Part shown: positions 6,610 through 16,310 of the stretch, in pieces
Layout of the letters: each line of letters opens with the position of its first letter
How positions within the stretch are numbered: the stretch's first letter is position 1
Origin: an uncultured Roseburia sp.
Lineage (GTDB): Bacteria > Bacillota > Clostridia > Lachnospirales > Lachnospiraceae
Assembly: GCA_947644305.1 (NCBI GenBank)
Contig: CANRYS010000005.1
Coordinates: 1 to 64,000, forward strand
Direction of reading: 5' to 3'
Length of the DNA stretch: 64,000 bases
Made by a program: the position numbers and the translations under genes
The notes under the pieces: model-generated
What the model saw: only the letters and a program-made list of their open reading frames with translations
What the model was told of the DNA's origin: nothing
Databases searched by the model: none

Positions 6610-8046
6610 ATGAAAGATGTAAAAAAGAGCTTTAAAGACCGCAAGTTCAAGATGGGCGGCTATCAGACCCTTGTAATGGTGATCGTCATCGTGCTTGTGG
6701 TGGTGTTAAATCTCATAGTCAATAAAATGAATATCTCAGTGGACCTCAGTAGTGACAAAAAATATACACTGACGGAGGATACAAAAAAACTTGCACAGGG
6801 GATCAAAGATAAAGTAAAGCTGTATTATATGTGCCAGGAGGGCAACCAGCAGAGTGTGATCGAGAAGGTTCTTGAGCAGTACAATGGACTGGGAAATATT
6901 GAGGTGGTAGACAAGGACCCCGTGGTTTATCCGAATTTTTCCAAGCAATTCACCGATGAGGAGATTCAGGACAACGATGTGATTGTGGTCAATGAGACCA
7001 ACGATAAAAAGCGATTGGTTTCAGCTACAAAGATGCTGGTGCAGGATATGGATTATATGTCAGGCGGATATACAAATACGCTGGATGCAGAGGGACAGAT
7101 TACCGCAGCACTGCAGATCGTGACCAGCGACACGACCAATAAACTCTACTATACCTCCGGTCATGGTGAGGGAGAGATCGGGAGCAGTTTCCAAGAGATT
7201 CTGGATAAATCCAATATTGAAGCAGAAGAACTTGCCACAGCTTCGGCAAAAAGTATTCCGGAGGACTGTCGGATCTTGATGATCAACGGCCCGGTATATG
7301 ATTTCACCGAGGAAGAGTACAACCTCCTTTCCGAATACCTGAAAAATGGCGGAAAGGCGATGATTTATATCAATGCGCTGCCAGAAAAGGAAATGACAAA
7401 TTTTTATAAGCTTCTGGCGGACTATGGAGTCAATGTGGCAGATGGATTTGTGTTGGATGCGGAAGGGGCGATATCGGAAAAGAATCCGACGGCCTTTGTG
7501 GGAAATGCTAAAGAGCATGAGATCACGGAGGAACTTACAGAAAGTGCGCCGGTGGTTGTGCAGGGAACGAAGGGATTGACGGTTCAGAGCGATGTGAGAA
7601 GCACCTTGACAGTGGATCCTCTTCTGACTACGACGGATTCTGCTTTTTCCAAGACCAATGCCAATACCACGACGCTGGAAAAAGAAGATAAGGACATCAA
7701 TGGGCCCTTTGCCGTGGCAGCAGCCATTACGGACATGTATGCAGAAAATACCCAGGGGCAGGGAAAGGCGACGAAGATCGTGCTGTTTGCTTCCTCCAAT
7801 TTTAATGCAGACGCATATATATCCAGTAACCAGTTTGGAAACCGTTCGATGGTGCTTGAGTCTGCCACCTGGCTCACAGGAGGCGAGACTACTACATTGG
7901 CGATTCCGACAAGAAGCCTGAATATGGAGACGGTAATGATCCAGAATGGAGACATCGTATTCTTTACGGTAGCTCTGGTGGTGGTCCTTCCCCTTGTTCT
8001 GTTGGTAGCTGGTTTTGTGATCTGGTTCAAAAGGAGGAAAAACTGA
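6610..8046 (+). CDS. GldG-like ABC system auxiliary protein
   Basis: A 478-residue protein with one helix near the N-terminus (about residues 20-40, LVMVIVIVLVVVLNLIV), a large extracytoplasmic part, and one helix close to the C-terminus followed by KRRKN. This topology and the sequence ISVDLSSDKKYTLTEDTKKL are typical of GldG/ABC_transp_aux proteins. The middle domain (YTSGHGEGEIG..., CRILMINGPVYDFTEEEYNLLSEYL) is a Rossmann-like fold. The chosen ATG has GGAG 6 bases upstream; earlier in-frame starts at 6568 and 6598 lack this. It is separated from the permease by the multi-hairpin repeat and overlaps the next gene by one base. Confidence 0.8.
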   Translation: MKDVKKSFKDRKFKMGGYQTLVMVIVIVLVVVLNLIVNKMNISVDLSSDKKYTLTEDTKKLAQGIKDKVKLYYMCQEGNQQSVIEKVLEQYNGLGNIEVVDKDPVVYPNFSKQFTDEEIQDNDVIVVNETNDKKRLVSATKMLVQDMDYMSGGYTNTLDAEGQITAALQIVTSDTTNKLYYTSGHGEGEIGSSFQEILDKSNIEAEELATASAKSIPEDCRILMINGPVYDFTEEEYNLLSEYLKNGGKAMIYINALPEKEMTNFYKLLADYGVNVADGFVLDAEGAISEKNPTAFVGNAKEHEITEELTESAPVVVQGTKGLTVQSDVRSTLTVDPLLTTTDSAFSKTNANTTTLEKEDKDINGPFAVAAAITDMYAENTQGQGKATKIVLFASSNFNADAYISSNQFGNRSMVLESATWLTGGETTTLAIPTRSLNMETVMIQNGDIVFFTVALVVVLPLVLLVAGFVIWFKRRKN

Positions 8047-9587
8047 TGTCAAAAGGAAAGAAGCAGGTGCTCACACTGGTAGGGCTCTGTGTTTTGGTGG
8101 CAGCAGCCATTGTCCTGTATTTTCTTGTACCCCAGGGGGAGGATGAGAAGACTGGGGAACAGGAGAGCACCTCAGAGACCGTGCGGGTTTTTCAGGTGGA
8201 GAAGGACAATATCACGGCGATCTCCGTCTCTAGAGAAGGAGAGGAATCCATTTCTCTGCACAAAGAGGAGGCGGGATGGAAACTAGAGAATCTCCCAGAA
8301 GCTCCTGTGGACCAGGAAGCGGTGGAGAGCATGTTCCAGGCTTTGAGTCCGGTGACTGCCACAAAGGAACTGGCGGGAGATGGCGGCAGCAAACAAGAGT
8401 ATGGTTTGGAAAAACCACAAATGACAGTAAAGATAACTACCTCTGATGGTAAGTCCCATGAGATTTATTTTGGAGATACGGTTCCTGTCGGCGGTGGTAA
8501 TTATGGAATGACAGCAGAGAGCGATAAGATCTATACCTTTGCGGATACGCTGTACTCTTCCCTTGATGTGGAAAAAAATTCTCTGATCTCCAAAGAAGAA
8601 ATCGCGGAGATCAGCGCCGATTATCTGACGAAGATTTCCGTAAAGAATAAAAGTAAAACGACCTTTTTGGCAGAAATCGTATCGGATGATAAGAAAGTGG
8701 ATGCCTATACGAACTGGGTGATCACAAAACCATATAAAAAACCTTTAGCTGGCTCTTCCACCAATGACTGGGCGACACTGCAGAGCTTTTATACGACGGT
8801 ATCTTTTGATGCACTGGTGGAGTACCAGTGCACGGAAAAGAAAAAATATGGTCTGGAACAGCCGGCGGCGGAGATCCAGGTGGGATATTTTGACCTGAAG
8901 GATGGTTATGGGATCCCAGAGGAAGAAGATTCTGATTCGGTGTCTACCGTCGGGAAGAGTACCAACAAGGCCAATGTGGTGCCCAAGAAATATCAGGATC
9001 CGAAAGGGTACACTCTGTACGTGGGAAAAAAGGATGAAAATGGCGACTATTATGTGAGCTTGAAAGGCTCTGAACATGTGTATACCCTGTCCGCAGACAA
9101 GACAGAGAATATGATGGGGGCAGACGCCTATACTTATATGGATCATAGTGTATATTCTACCCTTGCCACGGATATAAAGGGCTATGAGGTGACGATAGGA
9201 CACTCCGGAAAAAAGATCACAGTGACCCACGATTCTGAAAAGGGCGAGGACGGCAAGGAGAAGAACATCTGGACGCTGAATGGAAAAACGGTGCCTGCGG
9301 ACAAGGAAGATACTTTCCTGACACCGTATTCCAAGGCATTTTTACTGGAATTTACTTCGGCGGCGAAAGATTCTGTCAAACCGGAGAGCAAAGATCCCGT
9401 GCTGACTGCGGTATATCATGAGGAGGGGCGGGATGTGACAGTCCGGTACCTGCCCTATGATGGGACGAATTTTTACCGGGTTGACAAGGATGGAATGGAT
9501 TATTTTCTCGTAGATAAGATGTCTGTGGATGCAGTAATCCAGGCATTTGAATCTCTGTCTGACCTTGACCTGCAAGAGAAAAAGTAA
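8046..9587 (+). CDS. DUF4340 domain protein
   Basis: A 513-residue protein with an N-terminal membrane anchor (residues 8-28), a linker rich in Glu/Thr, and repeated beta-rich DUF4340 modules. The phrase GWKLENLPEAPVDQEAVESMFQAL and the following E-YGLEKP / KYGLEQP motifs (about residues 120 and 260) mark two modules. It is probably extracytoplasmic. Start and stop share one base (TGATG) with the GldG-like gene, so translation is likely coupled. Such proteins commonly close Gld-like ABC operons. Their molecular role is unknown. Confidence 0.8.
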   Translation: MSKGKKQVLTLVGLCVLVAAAIVLYFLVPQGEDEKTGEQESTSETVRVFQVEKDNITAISVSREGEESISLHKEEAGWKLENLPEAPVDQEAVESMFQALSPVTATKELAGDGGSKQEYGLEKPQMTVKITTSDGKSHEIYFGDTVPVGGGNYGMTAESDKIYTFADTLYSSLDVEKNSLISKEEIAEISADYLTKISVKNKSKTTFLAEIVSDDKKVDAYTNWVITKPYKKPLAGSSTNDWATLQSFYTTVSFDALVEYQCTEKKKYGLEQPAAEIQVGYFDLKDGYGIPEEEDSDSVSTVGKSTNKANVVPKKYQDPKGYTLYVGKKDENGDYYVSLKGSEHVYTLSADKTENMMGADAYTYMDHSVYSTLATDIKGYEVTIGHSGKKITVTHDSEKGEDGKEKNIWTLNGKTVPADKEDTFLTPYSKAFLLEFTSAAKDSVKPESKDPVLTAVYHEEGRDVTVRYLPYDGTNFYRVDKDGMDYFLVDKMSVDAVIQAFESLSDLDLQEKK

Positions 9588-9631
9588 TATAATCATACAG
9601 AAATCAGTGTCAGCCAGAATGGAGGAGAGTT

Positions 9632-11047
9632 ATGAGGGCTAAGACTTGTTTATACAATACCCTTTCCAAAAAGGTGGAAGATTTTGTGCCGAATGAACCG
9701 GGAAAGGTGGCTATGTATACCTGCGGACCGACGGTGTATCATTTTGCCCATATCGGCAATCTGAGAAGCTATATTATGGAAGATGTTCTGGAAAAATATC
9801 TCCGTTTTGCCGGGTACGATGTGAAGCGGGTTATGAATATTACCGACGTGGGACATCTATCCAGCGACGGGGATACCGGAGAAGATAAGATGCTGGCAGG
9901 TGCTAAGAGGGAACATAAATCCGTTATGGATATCGCCAGATTTTATACCGAAGCATTTTTTCAGGACTGTGAAAAGCTGCGGATCAAGCGCCCGGATGTG
10001 GTGGAGCCGGCGACGGGTTGTATCGGTGAGTTTATTCATATGATTGAAGTTCTTCTGGAAAAGGGCTATGCCTATGTGGCGGGGGAAAATGTATATTTTG
10101 ACACCTCTAAGCTGGCGGATTACTATGTTCTGTCTTCCCAGAAGGAGGAGGAACTCCAGGTAGGCGTCAGGGAAGATGTGGAGGAGGATACTAATAAGAG
10201 AAATAAGACAGATTTTGTCCTCTGGTTTACCAAATCCAAATTTGACAACCAGGAGCTCAAATGGGACAGTCCTTGGGGCGTCGGATATCCGGGATGGCAT
10301 ATCGAGTGTTCCAGCATCAGCATCAAACACCTTGGCGAGTATATGGATATCCATTGCGGCGGCGTGGATAACATTTTTCCGCACCACACAAACGAGATCG
10401 CCCAGAGTGAGGCCTATCTCGGACATAAATGGTGCAATTACTGGTTCCATGTCAATCATCTCAATACCAGGAGTGGCAAGATGAGTAAATCCAAGGGCGA
10501 ATTTCTCACGGTATCTCTTCTGGAAGAAAAGGGCTACGATCCGATGGTTTACCGGATGTTCTGCCTCCAGTCCCATTACCGCAAACCACTGGAGTTTTCC
10601 TACGAGGGATTGGACAATGTGGCGGCCGCCTATGAGAAGCTGATGAAGCGGGTGGCAGCAGTGCCGGAGGAAGGCGAAGCGGAAGATGGAAAAGTAGAAG
10701 AATACCGCATAAAGTTTGCTGAGGCTATGGGGAATGACCTGAATACCTCTATGGGACTTACGGTGTTGTATGATGTTCTCAAGGAAGATATGCCGGGAGC
10801 AGCCAAACGGAAGATCATCACAGAGATGGACAGCGTATTGTCTCTGGGGCTGGAACGGGCCTGGGAGAGAGAAGAGACAGAGGTGGACGAAGAACTGTCT
10901 GCGTTTGTGGAGCAGAAGATCGCAGAGCGCGCGGCGGCAAAGAAAGAGAGAAATTTTGCCAGGGCGGATGAGATCCGGGATGAGCTGAAGGCAAAAGGCA
11001 TTCTTATAAAGGATACGAGAGAAGGCGTTGTGTGGTCCAGAGAATAA
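9632..11047 (+). CDS. cysS: Cysteinyl-tRNA synthetase
   Basis: 471 residues, the normal length. It charges tRNA-Cys with cysteine using ATP. The class I HIGH motif is HIGN (40-43), preceded by the zinc-ligand region MYTCGPTVY (Cys31). Further zinc ligands lie in WHIECSSIS and in the HCGGVDNIFPHHTNEIAQSE region (the full stretch is at about 10354-10413). KMSKS is at 283-287. The C-terminal anticodon-binding helices are present. GGAGGAG precedes the ATG. It follows the DUF4340 gene after 44 bases with no T-box leader, and a strong terminator follows. Confidence 0.97.
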   Translation: MRAKTCLYNTLSKKVEDFVPNEPGKVAMYTCGPTVYHFAHIGNLRSYIMEDVLEKYLRFAGYDVKRVMNITDVGHLSSDGDTGEDKMLAGAKREHKSVMDIARFYTEAFFQDCEKLRIKRPDVVEPATGCIGEFIHMIEVLLEKGYAYVAGENVYFDTSKLADYYVLSSQKEEELQVGVREDVEEDTNKRNKTDFVLWFTKSKFDNQELKWDSPWGVGYPGWHIECSSISIKHLGEYMDIHCGGVDNIFPHHTNEIAQSEAYLGHKWCNYWFHVNHLNTRSGKMSKSKGEFLTVSLLEEKGYDPMVYRMFCLQSHYRKPLEFSYEGLDNVAAAYEKLMKRVAAVPEEGEAEDGKVEEYRIKFAEAMGNDLNTSMGLTVLYDVLKEDMPGAAKRKIITEMDSVLSLGLERAWEREETEVDEELSAFVEQKIAERAAAKKERNFARADEIRDELKAKGILIKDTREGVVWSRE

Positions 11048-11072
11048 ATTGAATTTGAGCCAGAAACAGGAA

Positions 11073-11108
11073 AACAAGGATTGATGGAAGTCAGTTCTTG
11101 TTTTTTTT
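11073..11108 (+). terminator. Intrinsic terminator of cysS
   Basis: A 12-bp stem (11073-11084 with 11091-11102, two G-U pairs), 6-base loop, followed by eight T (11101-11108). Confidence 0.85.
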
Positions 11109-11138
11109 ATTAGTTTTGTGCAATCAGAACAAAGATGC

Positions 11139-11167
11139 TTGAAAAAAGGGGCGAATTTTTGTATAAT
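11139..11167 (+). promoter_or_regulatory. Sigma-A-type promoter of the beta-helix protein gene
   Basis: TTGAAA (11139-11144), 17-base spacer, TATAAT (11162-11167). It ends 29 bases before the ATG. Confidence 0.75.
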
Positions 11168-11196
11168 GAAACAAAATACAGAAAGGAAAGAGGCTT

Positions 11197-14100
11197 ATGA
11201 GAATGTTAAACAAACTAGTAAGTGGTGTGCTTTTGGGAGCTTTGACAGTATCCCTTATTTCGCCGGGTACAACTGCTGAGGCGGCGAAAAAAACATCCCT
11301 GAAGCAGACCAAAATCACGGTTCTCACAGGAAAGACGAAAAAGATTCAGATCAAGAATAAGAAGAAAAAGAGAAAATATGTCTTTTCCTCCAGCAAAAAG
11401 AAAATTGCCTCTGTCACCAAAAATGGGGTGGTTCGTGGGAAAAAGGCTGGAAAAGCTGTGATCACGGTAAAAGAAACATATCAGGTCAAAAAGAAAAAGA
11501 AGAAAAAGGTTATTGGAAAGGTGAAGGTAACGGTGAAGAAAAAAACAGTACCAGTTAGAAAGACACCGGTTCCCGCTCCGAATCCTACGGCGATGTCCTC
11601 TGCGACACCAGATGCTAATCCGCCAGTGGTATCCCATGGGCCGGTACCAGATGTTAAGATAGAGCCGGCATTTTATGTGTCAGCGGATGGTGATGATGGT
11701 GGTGGTGGTTCCAGTTCGCATCCTTTTAAGACGCTGGCTCGCGCCAAAGAGGCGGTGCGCGGTCTGGATAAGTCAAAGGGCGATATTGTGGTGGAGATCG
11801 CAGATGGTTTTTATCCAGTGGAGGACACCATCGTATTTGACTCAAAGGATTCTGGAACGGAACAGGGCACTGTAATCTACCGGGCTGCAAAAGGAGCAAC
11901 CCCTGTATTCAGCGGAGGTAAAAGACTTGAAGGCAAGTGGCAGAAAGCAGAAGACGTGAACTGGCTTCGCGATGGAGTGACCGCATATAAAATTCCTTTG
12001 GAGCGCTCTGAGAAGTTACGTGCGATCTATGTGAATGGGGAGCGTGCCTCTATGACGAGTAAATCGCAGAAGCCGGCTCAGGCCCTTGGCAGTTACACGG
12101 TAGCCAAGGGGCAGGCAGAATGGGCATGGGCTCCGAGTACGACAAAGATCTATACTGGCGCTGTATTTTCCGCAGCTTTTGGATTGCCAGCGGATACAAG
12201 AAATCCACAGAATATTGAGCTGGAGTCTGGTTCTACCTGGGCGCAGCAGTTGGTTTGTGCCGAATCTCTTTCTCTGACGGAAGAGGGGGATACTCAGGTA
12301 AATCTGCAGATGCCTTATGGCGCGCTGGCGCAGAATCTTGGATGGGGGACCGCATACAGTCCAACCAAATCCAATGATGTGACCAATGTATTTGAATGGC
12401 TGGAGAAACCCGGCGAGTTTTATTTTGACCAGGCGGGAAGCATGCTCTATTACATACCAAGAGAGGGAGAAGATATCAACAGCGCAGAAGTGATCGTTCC
12501 AGAGACGGATACGATCGTCGATATGTGCGGTGATAAGCCGACTTCCGATTACGTGCAGAATATTACCTTTGATGGATTGGGATTTGCCTATACGGACTGG
12601 AATTTGTATGAGCTGGAGGGATCCCACGGTTATGCTTCGGTGCAGGGATCCATTGTACTAACCAAATTTGCCAATGTAAACCAGCATGATGACATCTATC
12701 GTTCCTACGATGTGCCCCCAGCAGCGATTCATATCAATTCCGCCAAAAACATCCGGATATTAAATGGGGAGATCCGTCACACCGGTTATCTGGGCGCCCA
12801 TTTGGAAAATGATGTATGGGATTGTGAGGTTACTGGAAATTACATTGCCCACACAGGAGGAGCAGGAATCGTCGTGGGGCATCCGCAGCATGTATATGAA
12901 AATGACACCGAGATACACCATGTAAAAGCAAACAATGCAGCGGGACCGGAAAAAGAGAAGTTCCAGGATGGTACGGAGTCCGTTCCGAAAAATATAACGA
13001 TTACTAACAATTATTTGTACGAGAACTGTTACTTCTTCCCAGGAAACTCTCCGATCACTTCTTTCTTTACCTATAATATGCAGGTTCTCCACAATTTTGT
13101 GTATAAATGCTCGTACAGCGGCATGAGCATTGGGTGGGGATGGTGCAACTTTGATGGTGAGACGGGAAGTGATTCACAACTGCCAGGCGTTCCGACAGAT
13201 ACGTCCAAGAACAATCATGTAAATTATAACCGTGTAGAGGAGATCTGTTCCCTGCTGCAGGATGCAGGAGGAATCTATACTCTGGGAAAACAGGGAAATG
13301 ACGACTGGACAGAATATTCGGAAATGAGTTTCAACTATATCAATGCGAAGCGTAAGAAACAGACTGCAAATGGAAGCAAGATGATCAACGGATTCCATCC
13401 AGATGAAGGAAGTGCCTACATCAAATTTGACAGCAATGTGGTAACTAATATCATACGTAATGTCTACGAATTAAATGACTGGCGCAGGAAGCATGATATG
13501 ATTGTGACCAATGGCTTTTCTAACACAGACCGGTCGGAAACCACAGCACCAAACTGTACCCTGGACCAGTACGTGAATGAGCAGTATATCTGGCCGCTGA
13601 AAGGGTATGAAACGGTATTGTACTCCGGTCTGGAAGATGATTATGTCTATATGGTGGGGCAGGATGTGATTCCAGATACGGATTATGAGCTGGCAGCGAA
13701 TGTGAGACTGGCAGCGGGACAGAAGTTGCCGCGCCGAGGACTGCTGCGGCAGGAGGATGAGGTCTGGCTGGCGAAAGAGGGAACGTCCTCCTTTGCAGAG
13801 AGCGATGTCATGACAAGGGCTGCTGGCAATGAAAAGGCTATGGATATTCCAAAGGAGGCGGGAGAATACAAACTCTATATCCGCTATGCAGACGGTTCTG
13901 TATCCAGTGCATCCACCTTTACGCTTTATGTGGGAGAAGCCTCTGATATCGCCAATGTTTCTGAGGGACAGAATGTCAATGTGTCCAAGATCAGACCACT
14001 TGTGTTGGAGCTGTCGGCAGATTATTCTTATACGCTCAATGGAAAAGCCATTGAAAATGGGTATGAGATCTCTACTGCGGGAACCTGGACACTGAAGGCG

Positions 14101-14406
14101 GACAGCGAGACGATCGTGTTTACCACCTCTGTGACAGAAGCGAACCAGATCCTCGATTCTGACATCACTGTTGGCAGCGGAGAGGAAATCTATTTTTCCA
14201 GTGTCTTATCCGACGGAACGAAGACGATTTGGCTTGCGCCATCCGGTCTTTCCGCCTTCGATGAAAAAGATCCATCCATGTCAAAGACGGCGGGAGACAG
14301 TAGTAGTATGAAAGCACCGATACAGCCAGGCAAATACATTTTAACCATTGTGGATTCCAAAGGCGGGATACTGAGCCAATCGGATGCATTTGTAACAGTA
14401 GAATAG
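11197..14406 (+). CDS. Secreted beta-helix carbohydrate-active protein with N-terminal Ig-like domain
   Basis: A 1069-residue secreted protein. It has a signal peptide (about 1-30, ending in TAEAAKK), a Lys-rich Big_2-type Ig-like domain (about 35-115, KKIASVTKNGVVRGKKAGKAVITV), a Pro/Thr linker, then a long right-handed beta-helix (about 155-800) opening with FYVSADGDDGGGGSSSHPFKTL. The last 250 residues look like two small beta domains. The opening is typical of polysaccharide-active beta-helix families such as GH120, GH141 and pectate-lyase-like proteins; I cannot choose among them. The ATG follows AAAGGAAAGAGG. It forms a unit with the GH43 gene 10 bases downstream, so both probably act on the same extracellular plant or mucin glycan. 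No sortase motif is seen. Confidence 0.75.
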   Translation: MRMLNKLVSGVLLGALTVSLISPGTTAEAAKKTSLKQTKITVLTGKTKKIQIKNKKKKRKYVFSSSKKKIASVTKNGVVRGKKAGKAVITVKETYQVKKKKKKKVIGKVKVTVKKKTVPVRKTPVPAPNPTAMSSATPDANPPVVSHGPVPDVKIEPAFYVSADGDDGGGGSSSHPFKTLARAKEAVRGLDKSKGDIVVEIADGFYPVEDTIVFDSKDSGTEQGTVIYRAAKGATPVFSGGKRLEGKWQKAEDVNWLRDGVTAYKIPLERSEKLRAIYVNGERASMTSKSQKPAQALGSYTVAKGQAEWAWAPSTTKIYTGAVFSAAFGLPADTRNPQNIELESGSTWAQQLVCAESLSLTEEGDTQVNLQMPYGALAQNLGWGTAYSPTKSNDVTNVFEWLEKPGEFYFDQAGSMLYYIPREGEDINSAEVIVPETDTIVDMCGDKPTSDYVQNITFDGLGFAYTDWNLYELEGSHGYASVQGSIVLTKFANVNQHDDIYRSYDVPPAAIHINSAKNIRILNGEIRHTGYLGAHLENDVWDCEVTGNYIAHTGGAGIVVGHPQHVYENDTEIHHVKANNAAGPEKEKFQDGTESVPKNITITNNYLYENCYFFPGNSPITSFFTYNMQVLHNFVYKCSYSGMSIGWGWCNFDGETGSDSQLPGVPTDTSKNNHVNYNRVEEICSLLQDAGGIYTLGKQGNDDWTEYSEMSFNYINAKRKKQTANGSKMINGFHPDEGSAYIKFDSNVVTNIIRNVYELNDWRRKHDMIVTNGFSNTDRSETTAPNCTLDQYVNEQYIWPLKGYETVLYSGLEDDYVYMVGQDVIPDTDYELAANVRLAAGQKLPRRGLLRQEDEVWLAKEGTSSFAESDVMTRAAGNEKAMDIPKEAGEYKLYIRYADGSVSSASTFTLYVGEASDIANVSEGQNVNVSKIRPLVLELSADYSYTLNGKAIENGYEISTAGTWTLKADSETIVFTTSVTEANQILDSDITVGSGEEIYFSSVLSDGTKTIWLAPSGLSAFDEKDPSMSKTAGDSSSMKAPIQPGKYILTIVDSKGGILSQSDAFVTVE

Positions 14407-14416
14407 GAGGTTGAGT

Positions 14417-16231
14417 ATGAGAAAAAAGGCATTTTTAAAGAAATTAGTGGGGATCACGGTGGCTTTAAGTCTGACCGTTACCCTTCTGCCGCAGAATGTC
14501 TCGGCAGAAAATCCCATCGTGCAGAACGTGTATACGGCAGATCCGGCGCCGATGGCGTATGGAGATACATTGTATCTGTATACTTCCCATGATGAGGATG
14601 AACTGGTAGGAAATTTTTATACCATGTTTGACTGGAAGTGTTATTCTACGAAGGATATGGTAAACTGGACGGACCACGGAACCATCATGTCCAAGGATTC
14701 TTTTAAGTGGGCCGAGGATCGGGCCTGGGCTCCTCAGTGTGTGGAGCGGGACGGAAAATTCTATTTATACGTTCCAATTCATAAGAAAAACGGTGGCATG
14801 GTGATCGGTGTAGGTGTCAGCGATAATCCCGAGGGTCCTTTTGAGGATGCCATCGGAAAACCGCTGGTAGATCAGGGAGATTGGAATAACATTGACCCCA
14901 CGGTATATATCGATGATGATGGGCAGGCGTACCTGTATTTTGGAAATCCGAAGCTGCGTTATGTCAAATTGAATGATGATATGATCTCCTATGATAAAAC
15001 CACAGGAATCGTCGACATTGACATGAATGTAGAGAGTTTTGGAGAAGGGGCTTCGGACCGTACCTGTTCGTATGGAGAGGGACCGTGGTTTTATAAACGC
15101 AACAACCTGTACTATATGGTTTATGCGGCATTTGCACCCGGAGAAGGATCCGAACATCTCGCCTACTCCACCAGTACATCTCCCACAGGACCATGGAAGT
15201 ACCAGGGAGTCATCATGCCCTTTCAAGGCGGATGCTTTACAAACCATCCCGGTGTCGTGGACTTTATGGGACACTCCTACCTGTTCTATCATAATCAGGC
15301 GCTGCCTGGCGGAGGAAATTATCACCGTTCGGTTTGTGTAGAAGAATTTACTTACAATGAGGATGGCACGTTCCCAGAACTGAATATGACCAAGGAAGGT
15401 CCAGAGCCGATCCGTGAATTAAATCCCTATGATCTGGTGGAAGCAGAGACCTTTTCCTGGGGAACGGATGTGGAGACGGAGAACTGCCCAGAGGGTGGCA
15501 TCAATGTGTGCAATATCAAGAACGGAAGCAGCTTAAAGGTAAGAAATATAGATTTTGGTGAGAAAGGGCCGATTCGCTTCCACGCGTCGGCAGCCAGTGA
15601 GGGAGAGAAAGAGGCAGCGATTGAACTTCGTGTGGATTCCGAAGATGGTCCAGTAATTGGAGAGGTAAAGGTCGCTGACACAGGCAGTACAGAGCAGTAT
15701 AAAATATTTACTACTGATGTAGAAAAAGTTACGGGAGTCCATGACCTGTATCTGTGCTTTACCGGTTCTTCGGAAGAAGAACTGTTCAAGTTTGATTATT
15801 GGTATTTTGAAAAGGAGCCAGAGCCGGTTGTGACAGAACCCCCTGTGACGACCCAGACTTCAGCGCCCGTGACCCCTCCTCCGGCGACCCAGGCTCCGGT
15901 GATAACACCGGAACCAGGATCAAAGACAGAGCCAGGAACAGACACGATTAAGGTGGCTAAGGTCAAAGGCTTATCTGTCAAATCCATAAAAGGGACCAAA
16001 GCGAAAGTTAAGTGGAACAAGGTAAAAGGGGCAGCCGGTTATGAGATACGCTACTCGACAGATAAAAAACTGAAGAAAAAAGTGAAAAAGATCACAACCA
16101 GCAAGACTACTTATACCGTGAAAAAGTTAAAGAAGGGTAAGACCTGTTACTTTAAGGTGAGAGCTTTCAAAAAAGGAGCAAAGGGCAAAAAGATTTATGG
16201 AAGTTTCAGCTCCGTGAAAAAGATGAAATAA
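14417..16231 (+). CDS. Secreted glycoside hydrolase family 43 with CBM-like and Fn3 domains
   Basis: 604 residues. The order is signal peptide (1-32, ending VSAENP), a five-bladed GH43 propeller (about 35-340), a beta-sandwich resembling CBM6 (about 345-465, opening YDLVEAETFSWG), a Pro/Thr linker, and a Lys-rich fibronectin type III domain (about 515-600). The three GH43 acidic residues are visible: Asp42 in ADPAP, Asp160 in NIDPT, Glu221 in YGEGPW. GH43 enzymes are mostly arabinofuranosidases or xylosidases; the substrate is not certain. AGGAGG lies 6 bases before the chosen ATG (a TTG two codons earlier is less likely). It forms an operon with the upstream beta-helix protein and is followed by a terminator. 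Confidence 0.88.
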   Translation: MRKKAFLKKLVGITVALSLTVTLLPQNVSAENPIVQNVYTADPAPMAYGDTLYLYTSHDEDELVGNFYTMFDWKCYSTKDMVNWTDHGTIMSKDSFKWAEDRAWAPQCVERDGKFYLYVPIHKKNGGMVIGVGVSDNPEGPFEDAIGKPLVDQGDWNNIDPTVYIDDDGQAYLYFGNPKLRYVKLNDDMISYDKTTGIVDIDMNVESFGEGASDRTCSYGEGPWFYKRNNLYYMVYAAFAPGEGSEHLAYSTSTSPTGPWKYQGVIMPFQGGCFTNHPGVVDFMGHSYLFYHNQALPGGGNYHRSVCVEEFTYNEDGTFPELNMTKEGPEPIRELNPYDLVEAETFSWGTDVETENCPEGGINVCNIKNGSSLKVRNIDFGEKGPIRFHASAASEGEKEAAIELRVDSEDGPVIGEVKVADTGSTEQYKIFTTDVEKVTGVHDLYLCFTGSSEEELFKFDYWYFEKEPEPVVTEPPVTTQTSAPVTPPPATQAPVITPEPGSKTEPGTDTIKVAKVKGLSVKSIKGTKAKVKWNKVKGAAGYEIRYSTDKKLKKKVKKITTSKTTYTVKKLKKGKTCYFKVRAFKKGAKGKKIYGSFSSVKKMK

Positions 16232-16262
16232 CAGGATCTGTCGGAGGGCAGGTCAAACAAAG

Positions 16263-16292
16263 AAAAGGGAGGCGGTTATCCGCTTCCCTTTT
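16263..16292. terminator. Bidirectional terminator between GH43 and XRE genes
   Basis: 13-bp stem AAAAGGGAGGCGG with CCGCTTCCCTTTT (one G-U), 4-base loop. A and T tails on the two sides let it work for both convergent genes. Confidence 0.8.
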
Positions 16293-16310
16293 ATCAGCTC
16301 ATGATCCTGT

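Noticed and set aside
7060-8052. 330-codon minus-strand frame opposite the GldG-like gene
   Set aside because: No start signal or motif; the + strand gene is well supported by operon structure.
9857-11077. 406-codon minus-strand frame opposite cysS
   Set aside because: Shadow of a conserved synthetase gene; composition is not protein-like.
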